Assembly: GCF_003711515.1 (NCBI RefSeq)
Contig: NW_021167087.1
Span: 1,546,799-1,610,798 of the forward strand
Origin: Sodiomyces alkalinus F11
Taxonomy: Eukaryota > Ascomycota > Sordariomycetes > Glomerellales > Plectosphaerellaceae
Reading direction: 5' to 3'
Length of the DNA: 64,000 nt
The position numbers were made by a program, and so were the translations under genes. Shown here in pieces: positions 11,213 through 22,592 of the stretch (the first letter of the stretch is position 1; each line of letters starts with the position of its first letter). Under the pieces are notes generated by a model. It searched no databases, had not been told where the DNA came from, and worked only from the letters and a program-made list of their open reading frames with translations.

Positions 11213-11734
11213 GGACCGTAAGGGGAATGCGAGACGAGGCCGATGATCCGATCCAAACGAAAGAGTGAAGAGGAGAGGGTAGCGAGAGCCGGTTTGATCG
11301 ACACGCATAAAAGTTCCGCTATGAGGCTCCAACGACAGGCAGTAGCGGCCAGGACAGACCATGTATGCACGACATTTGACGAGGGGGGAAAGGGAATAAG
11401 GAACGGATGTGTTAAAAGAAGAGTAGAATATTATGGCGTTCTAGGCACAGAGAATCCAAGGAGTGAACAGAACAGGGAAAGAAAGGGCAAGCAAGGGGGG
11501 GGCGCACAACGATACTTAGAATCAGGCGTCACCGCATCGAAGGTCGGGAAACCATCGGAAACAAAGGAGGGAAAAAAAGACCTCGGCGCACTCCCACTTG
11601 GTTGATCCTTACGTAAGTAGCACGGGATTTAGCGTCGTTGATTTAGCAGCTGGGGAATGCGCCCTAAAGACATCGATTGGTCCAGATGCCGGGGATATGG
11701 AAGCTGGTACGAGTTGATATCATTAGGTGACCGG

Positions 11735-11756
11735 GAAGAAAGAAAGAAAGAAAGAA
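11735..11756. repeat. (GAAA)n microsatellite
   Basis: About five copies of GAAA sit in intergenic DNA, with no associated gene feature. Confidence 0.75.
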
Positions 11757-12262
11757 GAGAGGGGGGGCAACCTGGCTTGGGGAGGATCCTAGAACATGAC
11801 ATCGTGGTCCGGGGACCCGGGTCCAGGTCTCCGGCGTGGATTGGGTCTGGGGAATTGCTACAACCCCACGAGACAGGACCGGAGAAACCACCCGAGGGAG
11901 GTCCGGATCAGCCCGCAGAAAAGCAAGAAAAAGCCCCAAGTCTAGTGTAGGTCGCGGAGTGGGATGGACGGGCGTTGCGGGAATTGTCTGAAGCCAGTGC
12001 GCTGATAAGGATCTGGTGCCCTCAGAAGATGGATTGCTCCCTTCTTGAAAAAGAAAGAAACCCCTTCGTAGCTGTCTGGAGCACATACTCAGCTGTCTGT
12101 CTGTCTCTTGTCTCTTCACAAGTCAGCTCAGCCGTCACCGCTCCGGCATTGCCCATGCAATATTGTCTCGGCATTTCGTCTTTTTGATTTTTCGATTTTT
12201 CACGTTGGGTCTTTGGTCCTCGTCGTCCAATCGCCATCGGTGTGTGTGCCCCCCATGCATAG

Positions 12263-12284
12263 GTAGGTATGCATGCATACCTAC
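12263..12284. repeat. Perfect 22-nt palindrome
   Basis: The arms GTAGGTATGCA and TGCATACCTAC are exact reverse complements with no spacer. It belongs to the dispersed GGTA/TACC palindrome family of this window. A second, smaller inverted repeat (TACGAAG/CTTCGTA) follows at 12303-12318. Confidence 0.8.
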
Positions 12285-14111
12285 AACGTATGCCCTGATA
12301 CCTACGAAGTCCTTCGTATTTCTTCGCACATAGGTCAATGATTGCTCGGTTCTTGGGAGATCATCCGTAATTATGACCTAGCAAGACCTCGTCAGTCAAG
12401 GATAATAAGCGAGAAAGGCCCGATCACCCTTCAGAGTCTTCACCTTTCTTTCTCCTCTGGCGAGTGAAATTGGGACCGAAAGCTGGAGAACTGGAGAATA
12501 GAAAAGGCGAGACTTGTAAACTGCAGCTAAACATTGACCGAATCCGGCCACCTGCAGCCCCCAGCTGGTCCTAGGGCCACTGGGGGCCGTCAGGGATGCC
12601 ACCTTTTCGTTATCTCCATCAGCCGGCGCTCCCTCATTCTCGAGGGGAGAGTCGCATAGATTGATAGGAGGCCAAGGGTTCCCGCCAGGTCACGACCGAC
12701 GGAAATAGAGAGGGGCTGGGTGGGATGCCGGGACACAGACACGGATCAATCAATCCAATGGCAGGGTACAGAAATAGATGCGAAGCAATTACGAATTAAC
12801 CCGAATTGTGGGGATCGTGGTTCATTTGTAGGTCCGGCTCTTCCCTGCCATGATTACTAAGGTACAGAGGTGTCATGAGACACCGCCGAATATACATACC
12901 TGTACGTCAATATCTACAATGTAAGGTAGGTAAGGTACTGTACCGATAGGTTCGAGGCCTTTCATATAGGTACCTAAGAAAGATCAATACCCCGTTCCTG
13001 TCCCCGGAGAAGCATTGGCACTAGAGATGCAATGTACAAAGGACGAATACGCTTTCATACTCCGTTCCTCGTGTGATTTGCCCGAGGAGCATTCACCGGT
13101 AATTAAGGTACTTCGTACATATCCGTGCTGAGGTACAGTGTAATTAATTAAGTACAACGTCGCGCTGCACCCCACTCCACCCCACTCCCCCTCCCCCGTC
13201 TTCCGATTGCGGGCTTGATTGCGTGGGGGTGCAATGGAACGTCCCATCGCCATACAACGTACGGAGCCGCCTTCGGCTCTCGATCTCCAACTTCACAGAT
13301 CCATCATGCCTAGGTAGTTCACTGCACCTAAAAGTCTTGGCCTGGGGAACTAGCATGTTCGTGAACAGCTACTAGCAAACTCATTTACCATTTTTGGTTG
13401 GGGCGATGGCATTGCTGACTCTTCTTAGCTTCGATTCCTGTCCTTGGACCCAAACCATGATCTTGCGTGGGGGATGATCCGTTTGGAGTTTGGGGAGCAG
13501 TCAACTCGCTAGGCGCCTCTTCTTTGCCCTAAGACCAACAACGCCCCGCCCTTGTATTTTAGCTATTCTGTTTTTGCTTTCTCTTTCTCTTTTCTCTTGC
13601 CCTTTCCCTTCCCCTTCCCCTCTCCCTAGGTTACCAAGGTCCGTTGATTAAAGCAGCGTGGTCAATTATGGACAAATTAGCAGGGGCTATGTTAAGAGCC
13701 AGTGGCACGACATGACGGGGCTGTCCCGATGATCAACCATCTCTGATAATACTTCCCGAGCCGTTCCGTCATATATCTCGCCAATATCCCCGGTCTCGAC
13801 TTGGGTTATGACTTACTAGATATTACTTTACCTTACTCTTCAAGGCCCTCAAGGTTTATGGCGCCCCGCGGTACAGCCACGTCACAGCGTACCTAGAGGA
13901 TAGTTCAACTCTTTGTCAGGAACGCCCTCTCCATGGTGAATGGAAAGGGTTTGAAAGAACGCCGACCCAAAAAGACCTCCAGCTGCTCCTTATAATTCCT
14001 ACAACTCCCTCAATACACTAGCCGCCTCATTCTAGCAAAATAACTATCCATATTATCAATACAAAACGCCGACAGGATTCTTCTTGCTTCAATCAATTCC
14101 ATTCCATCGTC

Positions 14112-15209
14112 ATGTCTCCCTCAGCTACTGGTAGCAACCCAGCTCCGCCCTTTCTGGACGGCCATTCGACCCTTACACCGACGTCGGCACAGCCCACCGC
14201 TTCACGGCCCCTGACACCTGGAATATATGTACCCACCGTCGCCTTCTTTCGCTCTGACGACTCCATTGACGTCGAGACTACCGCTTCCCACGCGACCCGG
14301 CTAGCTCGGTCAGGCGTGGCCGGTCTCGTCACACACGGCTCCAACGGCGAGGCGGTACATCTCGACCACGCCGAGCGCCAACTCATCAACCGCATCACCC
14401 GAGACGCCCTCGATGCCGCAGGGAACTCTCATATCCCTCTCATCGTCGGCTGCGGTGCCCAGTCCACCCGGGAGGCCATTCAACTCTGTGAAGAGGCCGC
14501 CGCCTCAGGCGGCAACTACACTCTGGTGCTACCTCCAGCCTATTACGGCAACCTCCTCTCCACCGAACTCATCATTCGGCACTTCCGCGCCGTTGCGGAT
14601 GCCAGCCCGATACCAGTCCTCGTCTATAACTTCCCGGGCGCCTGTAGCGGCCTCGACCTCTCCTCCGATGTTATCATAGCCCTCTCTAACCACCCGAACG
14701 TCGTCGGTGTCAAGCTGACATGCGGTAACACGGGCAAGCTCGCCCGTATCGCGGCCGCAACGGCCACTCCTTGCCCGACAGCATCGTCCAAGAAGACGAC
14801 CCCGTCCATCCGCGCGGACCGTGCCACCGCCACGACCGCTCAACAACCCTTCCGCACCTTCGGCGGCAGCGTCGACTTCACCCTGCAGACCCTCGTCGTC
14901 GGCGGCCACGGCATCATCGGCGGCACCGCCAACATTGCCCCGCGCGCTTGCATTCGTCTCGTGGAGTTGTGGGAGCAGGGCAAGCTCGCCGAAGCCCGCG
15001 AACTGCAGGCCGTCGTCGCGCGCGGCGACTGGACCGCCATCCAAGGGGGCTTCGTCTCCGTGAAGGCCGCTTTGGCTGAGTTTTACGGCTACGGTGGCGA
15101 ACCCAGGAAGCCGTGCGCCCTTCTCGAGGGGGACAAGTTGAAGGAGCAATTGGATGGATTTGCTGAGCTGGTGGAGACTGAGAGGGCACTAGAGAAACTG
15201 CAATCATAG
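14112..15209 (+). CDS. DHDPS/HOGA-type class I aldolase
   Basis: This intronless frame of 365 aa belongs to the DapA-like family of Schiff-base aldolases. The TIM barrel begins at TPGIYVPTVAFF (about residue 35), followed by the THGSNGEAVHL substrate loop (near 75), the VLVYNFPG catalytic Tyr (about 172) and GVKLTCGN with the Schiff-base Lys (about 201). These positions match the family order. In fungi such proteins act as 4-hydroxy-2-oxoglutarate aldolase or as the L-threo-3-deoxy-hexulosonate aldolase of D-galacturonate breakdown (gaaC/lga1). The VGVKLTCGN stretch fits the latter branch, but the partners of that pathway are absent here. True lysine biosynthesis is unlikely in a fungus, which uses aminoadipate. 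A Ser/Thr/Lys-rich segment around residues 218 to 240 looks like an extended loop. The first 34 residues are probably disordered. Family is certain, substrate unresolved. Confidence 0.9.
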   Translation: MSPSATGSNPAPPFLDGHSTLTPTSAQPTASRPLTPGIYVPTVAFFRSDDSIDVETTASHATRLARSGVAGLVTHGSNGEAVHLDHAERQLINRITRDALDAAGNSHIPLIVGCGAQSTREAIQLCEEAAASGGNYTLVLPPAYYGNLLSTELIIRHFRAVADASPIPVLVYNFPGACSGLDLSSDVIIALSNHPNVVGVKLTCGNTGKLARIAAATATPCPTASSKKTTPSIRADRATATTAQQPFRTFGGSVDFTLQTLVVGGHGIIGGTANIAPRACIRLVELWEQGKLAEARELQAVVARGDWTAIQGGFVSVKAALAEFYGYGGEPRKPCALLEGDKLKEQLDGFAELVETERALEKLQS

Positions 15210-18200
15210 CAATGACAAAAAACTCTGGAGGGTGAGAAGGGTGAGAATAGAATGCGAAATGACATACCCACATGTATTGAAAGCATCCTTGCTACGATAC
15301 ATGAATCCTATCCAGTCGATGGGATATTCCCTCGACTTCTGAAGGCGGAGGCGCGCATCTTTCAGGGAGATGGGCGGCAGTGAGCTGTTCCTTTTACGAA
15401 GACTGGCCTGACGGTATGCATGATCAAAGACCTCGCTGTGACGGGAGCTGCTGCGCGAAGCCTTCAATTCACCTTTCAGAGATAGCTACCTTACAATTCT
15501 ACTCTTCCTCTTCATTAGCTCGCATTTTGAATCTTCGCTCAACCCAACTGCTGCTATCAAAATACTCTTCCCCACTGTGAGAGCACGCGTGCCCTTCGAG
15601 TAACTTGATGAGCCCAAAGGACAGGGGTCAGGACACAACCTCAAACCCTCACTTCCTACGCACAGTAATCTTCCCAGAGAAAGCGTCCACAACTTTGTAG
15701 ACTAGCATTCCTCGTGGACGACGGAAACCAAAGGGGCTGTCCTTGTCATCATAGGTCTAGAAGCTGGCTGATTTGAGTACCGTGCCGACAAGACTCTCGT
15801 GACATCTCTTCGTCGCTAGTCATGGTACCTTTGTTATCCACGTGATGGAAATTAAGCCCCCGTGTGTCGAATTCACCGCATTCCTAGATACCCCCATCTA
15901 CCTACCCTAACCTCTCAGCTACGTAGGTAGCTCATGAGCTTTGTTACTGAACTCGTCGATGGTGATGGTGGGGTAAGTGGGCCAACACGACGTTCTTCCC
16001 CCCACTTTGGCACTACCTGGAACTTGGACCTTTGTGGCTGGCAACCCACGACCAGCGCTGTGGAAAGCGAACGAACCGACGGATCCAAAAATCCACCAGT
16101 GGTAAGTAAGCCTTCGAGTTACCCCCCCATAAGACCCAAAATAAGTGGGACCGCCCCGTTTTGGGCACTGAACAGGGATGCCGTTGGCCAGTCTCAGATC
16201 TTACGTTGTACCTAAGGTACGAAGTACTTATTTGTACTTCGTAGATTTCTGGGTGGGGTTCACATCGTGTACTTTGTGCGATCGGTTTCCCGGAGTTTGG
16301 GCTCCTGTGAGTCCTGTCATGTATTCTACCTTTCTACACTACACGTACGGTAATAGGAGAGCTAGGCATCTCAGGTATACCTACTCCAATAACACGAAGT
16401 AGGCAATGGGTACTCTGTGAAAGCCATCACGTCATGGGAACACATCTTGGAAAAACCTTCGCTGCCAGCGTGGGTTGATCCTGCAGAGATGGGAACTCTC
16501 CGGTGGGTTTTCAATCACCACGCCTCCGCTTTGCCTTGTCCGACATATCGAGAGATCATATAGAATCAAGTCCTGGATAGCTTCCCATGTGCAACAACAG
16601 AACAGACTGAGTGTCAATCTGACGCCGAGGCAAGGTTTGACGAACGTGGGGGTTGACTGTTGATGTGGTGTCATGTGAGCATGAAAAGTGATTAGTCTCA
16701 CCCAGGACTTCACTCATATGGGGTGATTATCCTTGCAGTGGAAAAGGGATACAAAAGGTGCCGAATAAAGGAACAGAACCCACCCACCCAAGAAAAGAGA
16801 GAAAGATACCGACATGTCTTTCTTCCTGCAGACGCTCTTCTCCTTACTGGGCCGAGTAGGGGCAGTGATCATAATGCCCTTGGAAATTATCATGATTTTA
16901 CAAAGAACTCATTTCTTCACCACTCTCTGGCACTGTCATCAGGACTGTGGAATGTCTTACATTTCCACGGTTCCTTCTCCTTAGAGATCCTCTGGACCAG
17001 TTCCTCGTCAATCTCAATGCCCGACCCGTAGCCCACCGGGGCCCTGACATACCCGTGCCTCCAGAATGTTTGCCAAATGTTCCCAATGTTGCTGTAGCAA
17101 TAGATCTCTTGTCATCAACCTTGTCGAAAACAGCAGTGCGACGATAGAACGGAGCTGGAGAGGCGAAAAATAATGGTTACAATCGAGAGTCCCAAACTAA
17201 CAGACTGCCCTCCCCAGACTGAATCACGGGTCTCGTCTACTCTTCGCATACAACAAAATAGAAAGAAATGTCCACGTCCTCCGAGTCCTGCTGTCCTACC
17301 CACGGGCAAGGTACAGAATACCAGGATGCTCACATTAATTACAGGTTCGCTCGCACCGAAGAAAGGAGAATGCATAGCTCCCCATTTCTCCGCACTACCT
17401 ACACCGTATAACGACGTACTATTGCTTGATGATTTATACCTTAGCTAGCTCGATCCAGCCCGGGTTAGGGGAGCTTGGGGTTAGTTTCAATCCATGTCCA
17501 AAATATCCGTACAACGTACGTACCCGTACCCCTCCTTTACCCCACCCCCACCTCTCCACCCCCTTGTGAAAGACCCCCGCATAACCCCCACCATACAGAA
17601 GATGGTTGTCGTTGCAGTTACACTCCCTCCACGTTATGTCCACGCACCAGGTCGGAATAAAAAAGATCGTGGAAAACTCCCGGTGTCACCCCTCTGCATG
17701 GGCTGCCTCCCCGAGACAGGGTTAATGTTGCGGGGTAAACACAACTGCATGGGCAAGAACAGAATGCTCCGAGATGGATCTGCCGTCCATCCGGGCATCC
17801 GGGGAACCCTCACATGCTTCTTGTCTTCCTATGCCGACTCCAACCAGGAGGTATTTCTCCGATACGTTACTTGGAAAGGAGGGGAAACTGAATTATAGCG
17901 TAAGAGAAACGACATACCCAGGGGCAATCACAGAGCCTACCGGCAAGAACGGCTTCCTTGGCGGTACCTGGATGGAGGTACAGCTACGGGCCTCAGTCCA
18001 GGACGGACTTGAAACACATATCCGTAATGCTTTGTACTGCTGCTGCTGTGTAGCCTGTGATATGTACGGGGCTGAATTAGGTAGGTGATTATATAATCCT
18101 GTATGTCTGTTTGGACGTTCAAATTTGTCATCCAGAGAGTCGAAGACATTGAAAAAGGCGCAATGACAGTCGGGGGTGGTGGCATTAACCAGTGATTACG

Positions 18201-18425
18201 GAACATCTCCCAGTGTTCTTAACAATGAGAGAGGTCCATGAATGCCATCACCACGAGCAACAAAGTAGTCGCACGAAAGTTCGATTCCTGCTTGGAAATC
18301 CCCACTCGAGCCTAGACCATAGGCATCTCGTCACCAACCCTACCCTATCCATGCCTGCGCCAGAAATAAAATGACAATAAATAAAAAAGGAGAAGAAAAA
18401 TAAAACAAAGTCATTGCATCCCTCA
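15210..18425. other. Intergenic, 3.2 kb without recognisable genes
   Basis: All open frames are short and without motifs. It holds a perfect stem-loop at 16218-16243 and scattered TACGTA/GGTACC motifs around 15920, 16370 and 17510. A B-box-like GTTCGATTCC at 18279 has no matching A box, so no tRNA is called. Confidence 0.55.
16218..16243. repeat. Inverted repeat TACGAAGTAC / GTACTTCGTA
   Basis: Exact 10-nt arms at 16218-16227 and 16234-16243 are separated by TTATTT. The arms carry the recurrent TACTTCGTA motif in both orientations. Confidence 0.8.
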
Positions 18426-20317
18426 TTACATGCTACCCGGCGCATGAACGCCATGAAACCCGAAAGGTACAGCGAAAGAACATTCAGCACGACCCAGCTC
18501 TTCGAGAGTCTTTGCATCCAGACAGAGAAGATAACTCCGCTGCGCGCTCCCGTCAAGCACCACGCTGAGAAGGACGCCGTCATCCTCTGCAACCTCCTCG
18601 TCTCCCCCCTTCGCCGGCCGCGCCACGAAAATAGGTTCCCCCGGCGTATGGCCCCGGGGCCCGCTCCAGATCAGCGCCTCGCGCGTCACCGTGTCCGTCT
18701 TGACGATGCTGTCGAGGAGCGTGCTGCGGCCGCGGTTCGCCGCGCTGTAGACGTAGCGATACCGTCGGCAATGGTAGGCCGGGTTGACGACCGGTAGCTC
18801 GCCGGCATGGGGGGACGGGATGGCCCAGACGAGCACGCCGCGGCCCTTGTGAGGCCCACCTGGTCCGCCGCCCGATTTGGGAGACGGGATTCGGAACCGG
18901 TACCGGGCTAGGCGGGACTGGATCGTCTGGATCCTGTTTTTCTCGTTCCAGAACGCGCCGGTTGCGCCGTCCCGGTCGAGGAGGACGTCGTAGTAGAAGG
19001 TCTTCAAAATGTCCTGGTTAGGATACTCCATGAAGTCGCAGAACACTTCAGTTCCGTCTTCCGTAGCCTCCTCGAAGGAGTTGACCGAGTGGAAGAAAAA
19101 GCCGGCGGGCGTTTCAAATACCGCGACTAGACCGTTGTTTCCGCGACGGTCGACAACGAGCCATTTGCAAGGCTTGGTCTCGTCGAACTCTTCAATCGAG
19201 CTCATGATGTTCCGTTCCCATGGCATCGTGAGGCCGTTGAGCACATAATGCGACACGGGGATACACAGGACGACGAAGCTGGGGGTGAGAAAGAAACTGT
19301 GGATATAGCTAGGCCGCACAAGGTCGGAAACGGTGGCAAGAATGTCCGTGGTTCCTGTGGCTGCGTTGACCCGGAAAATCCGGTATGTGGAAGTCTTTCC
19401 GAGTTCTAGATTAAAGTTGTATGCGTCTCCTGTCTCATGATCGCGCTGGGCATGTGCGGATGAAAGAGGCCCCTTGAGGTCCGGATGGAGCGCCGTTTGC
19501 CTCGCCGCACCAATGGGTTCGAGGGTGTCACTGTCGATTTCGACCAACTGCGCCGCGTCGGTCGTCAACCACACATTTTGTATTCCGCTGCGATGGCCAC
19601 CAGTTGTGACTTTTGCTTCTTCCTTGATGGCTCTGGTTCTGGCCGGAAACCCTGGCCAGTTGGTGTCGACCATGACCGAGACGTTGTGCAGGTCTGGAGG
19701 GGATCTTCGGAAGACGCTCATGAACTTGGAAAACAGGCCCAGACAAGGATCGCGGCGCTGACCGAAGGAGTAGTGGCTACCCATTCCGCGTGCTCGAATA
19801 TCCTCAACAAGCCGCTCCGCCTGCCGCCGGGACGAATAGAGAACTCGCGCTGGACCGTCTGTCCCCTCTTCCGGAGGAAGGATGTCGAACCTATGCGTGT
19901 GGGCGAAGCCATCGAACCAGTGCGAGACGTATTCTGTTCCCCTTGGGGTGCCCTCCACCTTGCATGCACCGGGGCCAGTCCGATAGAGGGAGCCAGCTGC
20001 CCAGGCCGGAATATTCCCTCTGATAGTCAGCTGTATAGGGCCGCGCTCCTCTGTGAGGCCATCAAACTAGAAAGGGTCTTTTCGTCAGAGACGGCTCGAT
20101 GTGAGAGGTTCCCACGAAAGAGAGAGAGAACTGGAGGCACACGCTGGGGGGAGGGCGGGGATCGGCGATCGGGACTCACCCCGGCCTTGTTCGGCCAGTC
20201 TTTGTAAGCGGCCGTGGTCATGTTTCGCACGAACTCATCGCGATCAGCAGCTTCGTGCGAAGGAGTGCGAAGTATTGTTGCGCCGACGCGCCGAGTAGAT
20301 TCACGAGGGGAAGGCAT
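18426..20317 (-). CDS. Carotenoid oxygenase (RPE65/CCD family, CAO-2/CarT-like)
   Basis: Two exons, 20317-20180 and 20066-18426, sum to 1779 nt (592 aa). The frame joins at NKAG|FDGLTEERGP. The N-terminal blade contains GNIPAWAAGSLYRTGPG and SHWFDGFAHTHRF, diagnostic of carotenoid cleavage oxygenases. The four iron-binding histidines are placed at about residues 251 (SSAHAQ), 302 (YIHSFF), 372 (FFHSVNSFEE) and 584 (FGFHGVH), in the expected spacing of the seven-bladed propeller. The enzyme would cleave a carotenoid or apocarotenoid double bond with O2, giving an apocarotenal. The N-terminus is closest in style to fungal torulene-cleaving enzymes, but the substrate is inference. No carotenoid synthesis genes (phytoene synthase/cyclase, desaturase, opsin) are in this window. 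The start at 20317 is the first ATG of an open exon. Confidence 0.92.
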
Positions 20318-20529
20318 CGTAGCGGTCCATACTCCTCCGCGTACTTGGTGTTACTAACACGCAGGGCCGAAATTTATGCCACGGGGCGAGTAAAATATTT
20401 CATGTCCTCGGGTCTGGCTGCGCAGAAGAGATAGATGGAAGAGAATAGAAAAGGCTCGGAAGGTCCTCGAGGAAGGCCCGTAAGAGATATCTCTACCAAG
20501 ACGCCCGTCCCTTCCCCCCCCCAGCCGGG

Positions 20530-20570
<41 letters not shown>
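20530..20570. repeat. 41-nt poly(dA:dT) tract
   Basis: An uninterrupted run of A on the plus strand lies 213 bp upstream of the carotenoid oxygenase start codon, preceded by a C-run and CCAGCCGGG. Such tracts exclude nucleosomes. It could instead be the tail of a retroposed copy, but no element or target duplication is visible. Confidence 0.85.
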
Positions 20571-20571
<1 letters not shown>

Positions 20572-21664
20572 CGTACGGTGTGGTGGCCGTTAAAATATTC
20601 CCAAAGGGGTATTCCGTGAAAAGAGAGATATCAAAAGTGCCGGATCAACGATTTCCAATTTTCAAACCTCGCCGACAGTTGCAGGTGGCCGGACTTGCTA
20701 GAGGATAAGAAGGGCGAGCCAAGTTGGCGGAGGTGTCCCGGGAGAGGGAAAGCAATGTGATGGTTAAGAGGCGTCAATTCAAGGCAAGGTGCATAGGACG
20801 GAGACGGAATAGGTAGGTATTAGGCATTTGGAAAAAGGACGTCTATGAACGGCTCGGTGTGCCGAGGCTGCGATGTCCGAAGAGATGATGATTAATTTCT
20901 TGGGACTATCTAACCGTGATCGGGTATCACACTGGCTCCAGCCACTTAGAAGGGCAAGCAACCGAGTAGCAAGCGAAAACGAACATGATGTACAGAGGGA
21001 AAGTTCAGGGGGAGGGGGGCAAGGCCAATAGGCGACTTCACTCGTTTCCTGAAGAAGGGAAGGGGGGTGGATAAAAGGCTCTGGACATGGCGGATGGCGG
21101 CGGGCGTTTCGTCGAGAGCGCAATGCACTTACGAAGTCCTCGTGCTCCATATTACCCCGTATCCATATGTACGGAATAGACCTGGAGCAGACCGCCTGCG
21201 GCACTTGTTCCTCGCTTCGCTCTGCGGTGGGGCGCAGGTACAGGTAAGGAGAAGAAGAAAAAAGAAGAAAAAAAGAAAGAGAAAAAAAAAAAAGCTTTGC
21301 TCGGCGCGTGTGAGAAAGGAAAAAAGTGACGAGAGAAGGTCAGAAACTGGCATCAACGGCAGGTAAAGACGGCAAGCGTGGACGATCATTTCTCAGAAGA
21401 GATGCTTGGTCGGTTCATTTGGGACTGCGTCTCGTTATACATTATAAAGCCAAGGCGTCTGAAGCGTTGTGTTGGCGAAGGTGCGGAATAGAGCCGAAAC
21501 CAGCTCCCGTGTCCGCATGGCCAACGCCCTAATCGTAAGTGTACAGGAGCGGCTCCAGTTCCCGCCAGGACCCATTAAAAGAGGTATGAGCAAGTAGCAG
21601 AGGTGGCTTTTATCCTTTCATTTTCTCTTCTTCTATTTTCCATTTTCCATTTTTCTTCTTCTTC

Positions 21665-21690
21665 TTTTTTTTTTTTTTTTTTTTTTTTTT
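21665..21690. repeat. 26-nt poly-T tract
   Basis: This homopolymer sits in intergenic DNA at the end of a pyrimidine-rich stretch (21611-21690). No feature is attached to it. Confidence 0.8.
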
Positions 21691-22592
21691 GTTGTCTTGT
21701 TCGAGACGAGATTCGCCTCAAAGCCGGATCGAGCTGGGCTCTTACGAGAAAAGCCTCTGGAGGAAGGGTTTATAATCCTATATGGCTGGAAACCTGGAAC
21801 AATTCATGGACAAGTCCAATGTTCCAGGACCACGTGCGTCTACAAAGCAAACATGAAAAGAAAGACCATAATAAAAGGAAGTTATGTGTAAGATAGTGGC
21901 TCTGTACGGAACTCCATAAGTAAGGACACCGCAACGGGAGGAAGCGAAACATGTTGGAAACGGGCGTTGAACGATGACGAGAAACCGGAGAGCGGAATGA
22001 GGCCGCGGCCCTATGTATGTCAGGGGACGTCAGAACACGCGGTTAATAAATAAGATTAAGATCTGATAGGATTGCGGTCTACAGGTAAGCGATTTCCGTG
22101 CTTGCCGAGGATGAGGCCTTTTGATTGGTGGGCGTAGCAATCAAGAGCTACCAGTGAGAGCCACATTCAGCCACATGTCTCACAAGGCATTCGTGCCTAC
22201 CTACCTTATGCACGCAACGGACTGATGTACATGGTACGAAAGTAATTAGGTAGTTACTTAGGTACTTAATAATACGCAGTCCTGTGTCCGTACACACGGG
22301 TCTGCGTGAATTTGCGGAGTACCGGTACCTCATTGTTACAGCCCATCGTTGGTATCACTTTTCATGCCACCTTTCATGCGAGTAGGTATTCTGGACCAAA
22401 AAAAAAAACCTGATACAAAAAACGATGCAACCTAATTATCTAAGGTAGGTACCTATCCTGCAAAGCCCGAGAAACGGACCCCCAACAGGCTGAGCTGTTC
22501 CCGCTATCCGTACCTATTGTACATACAACAACGTTCTACTCGAACCCCATCCAACAAACGCCTCTCCCCACGGTCCTTCAATCGAGTATACG

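Larger units (their letters stand above)
11213..14111. other. Intergenic, 2.9 kb, palindromes and microsatellite
   Basis: No credible gene was seen. It contains a (GAAA)n tract at 11735-11756, a perfect 22-nt palindrome at 12263-12284, several copies of AAGGTA/TACCTT and TACTTCGTA motifs between 12260 and 13120, and a CT-rich stretch (13560-13625). The final 100 bp before the aldolase start are A/T-rich with TTATAA near 13991, a possible TATA element. Confidence 0.55.
20318..22592. other. Intergenic, 2.3 kb, long homopolymer tracts
   Basis: There is no gene. It holds a 41-nt poly-A (20530-20570), an A/G-rich tract around 21250-21295, a 26-nt poly-T (21665-21690) and GGTACC-type motifs around 22230-22460. 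It contains the promoter of the carotenoid oxygenase and the downstream region of the RING gene. Confidence 0.6.

Noticed and set aside
11213..11362. N-terminal 50-residue extension of the DUF3716-like protein
   Set aside because: The upstream residues are not distinctive and the ATG at 11212 begins a more protein-like sequence; transcript data are needed to be sure.
12949..12959. tRNA-like B box GGTTCGAGGCC
   Set aside because: There is no A box or cloverleaf-forming sequence upstream, and it lies within GGTA-repeat DNA.
18279..18288. tRNA-like B box GTTCGATTCC
   Set aside because: No A box at the right distance and no acceptor stem could be formed by eye.
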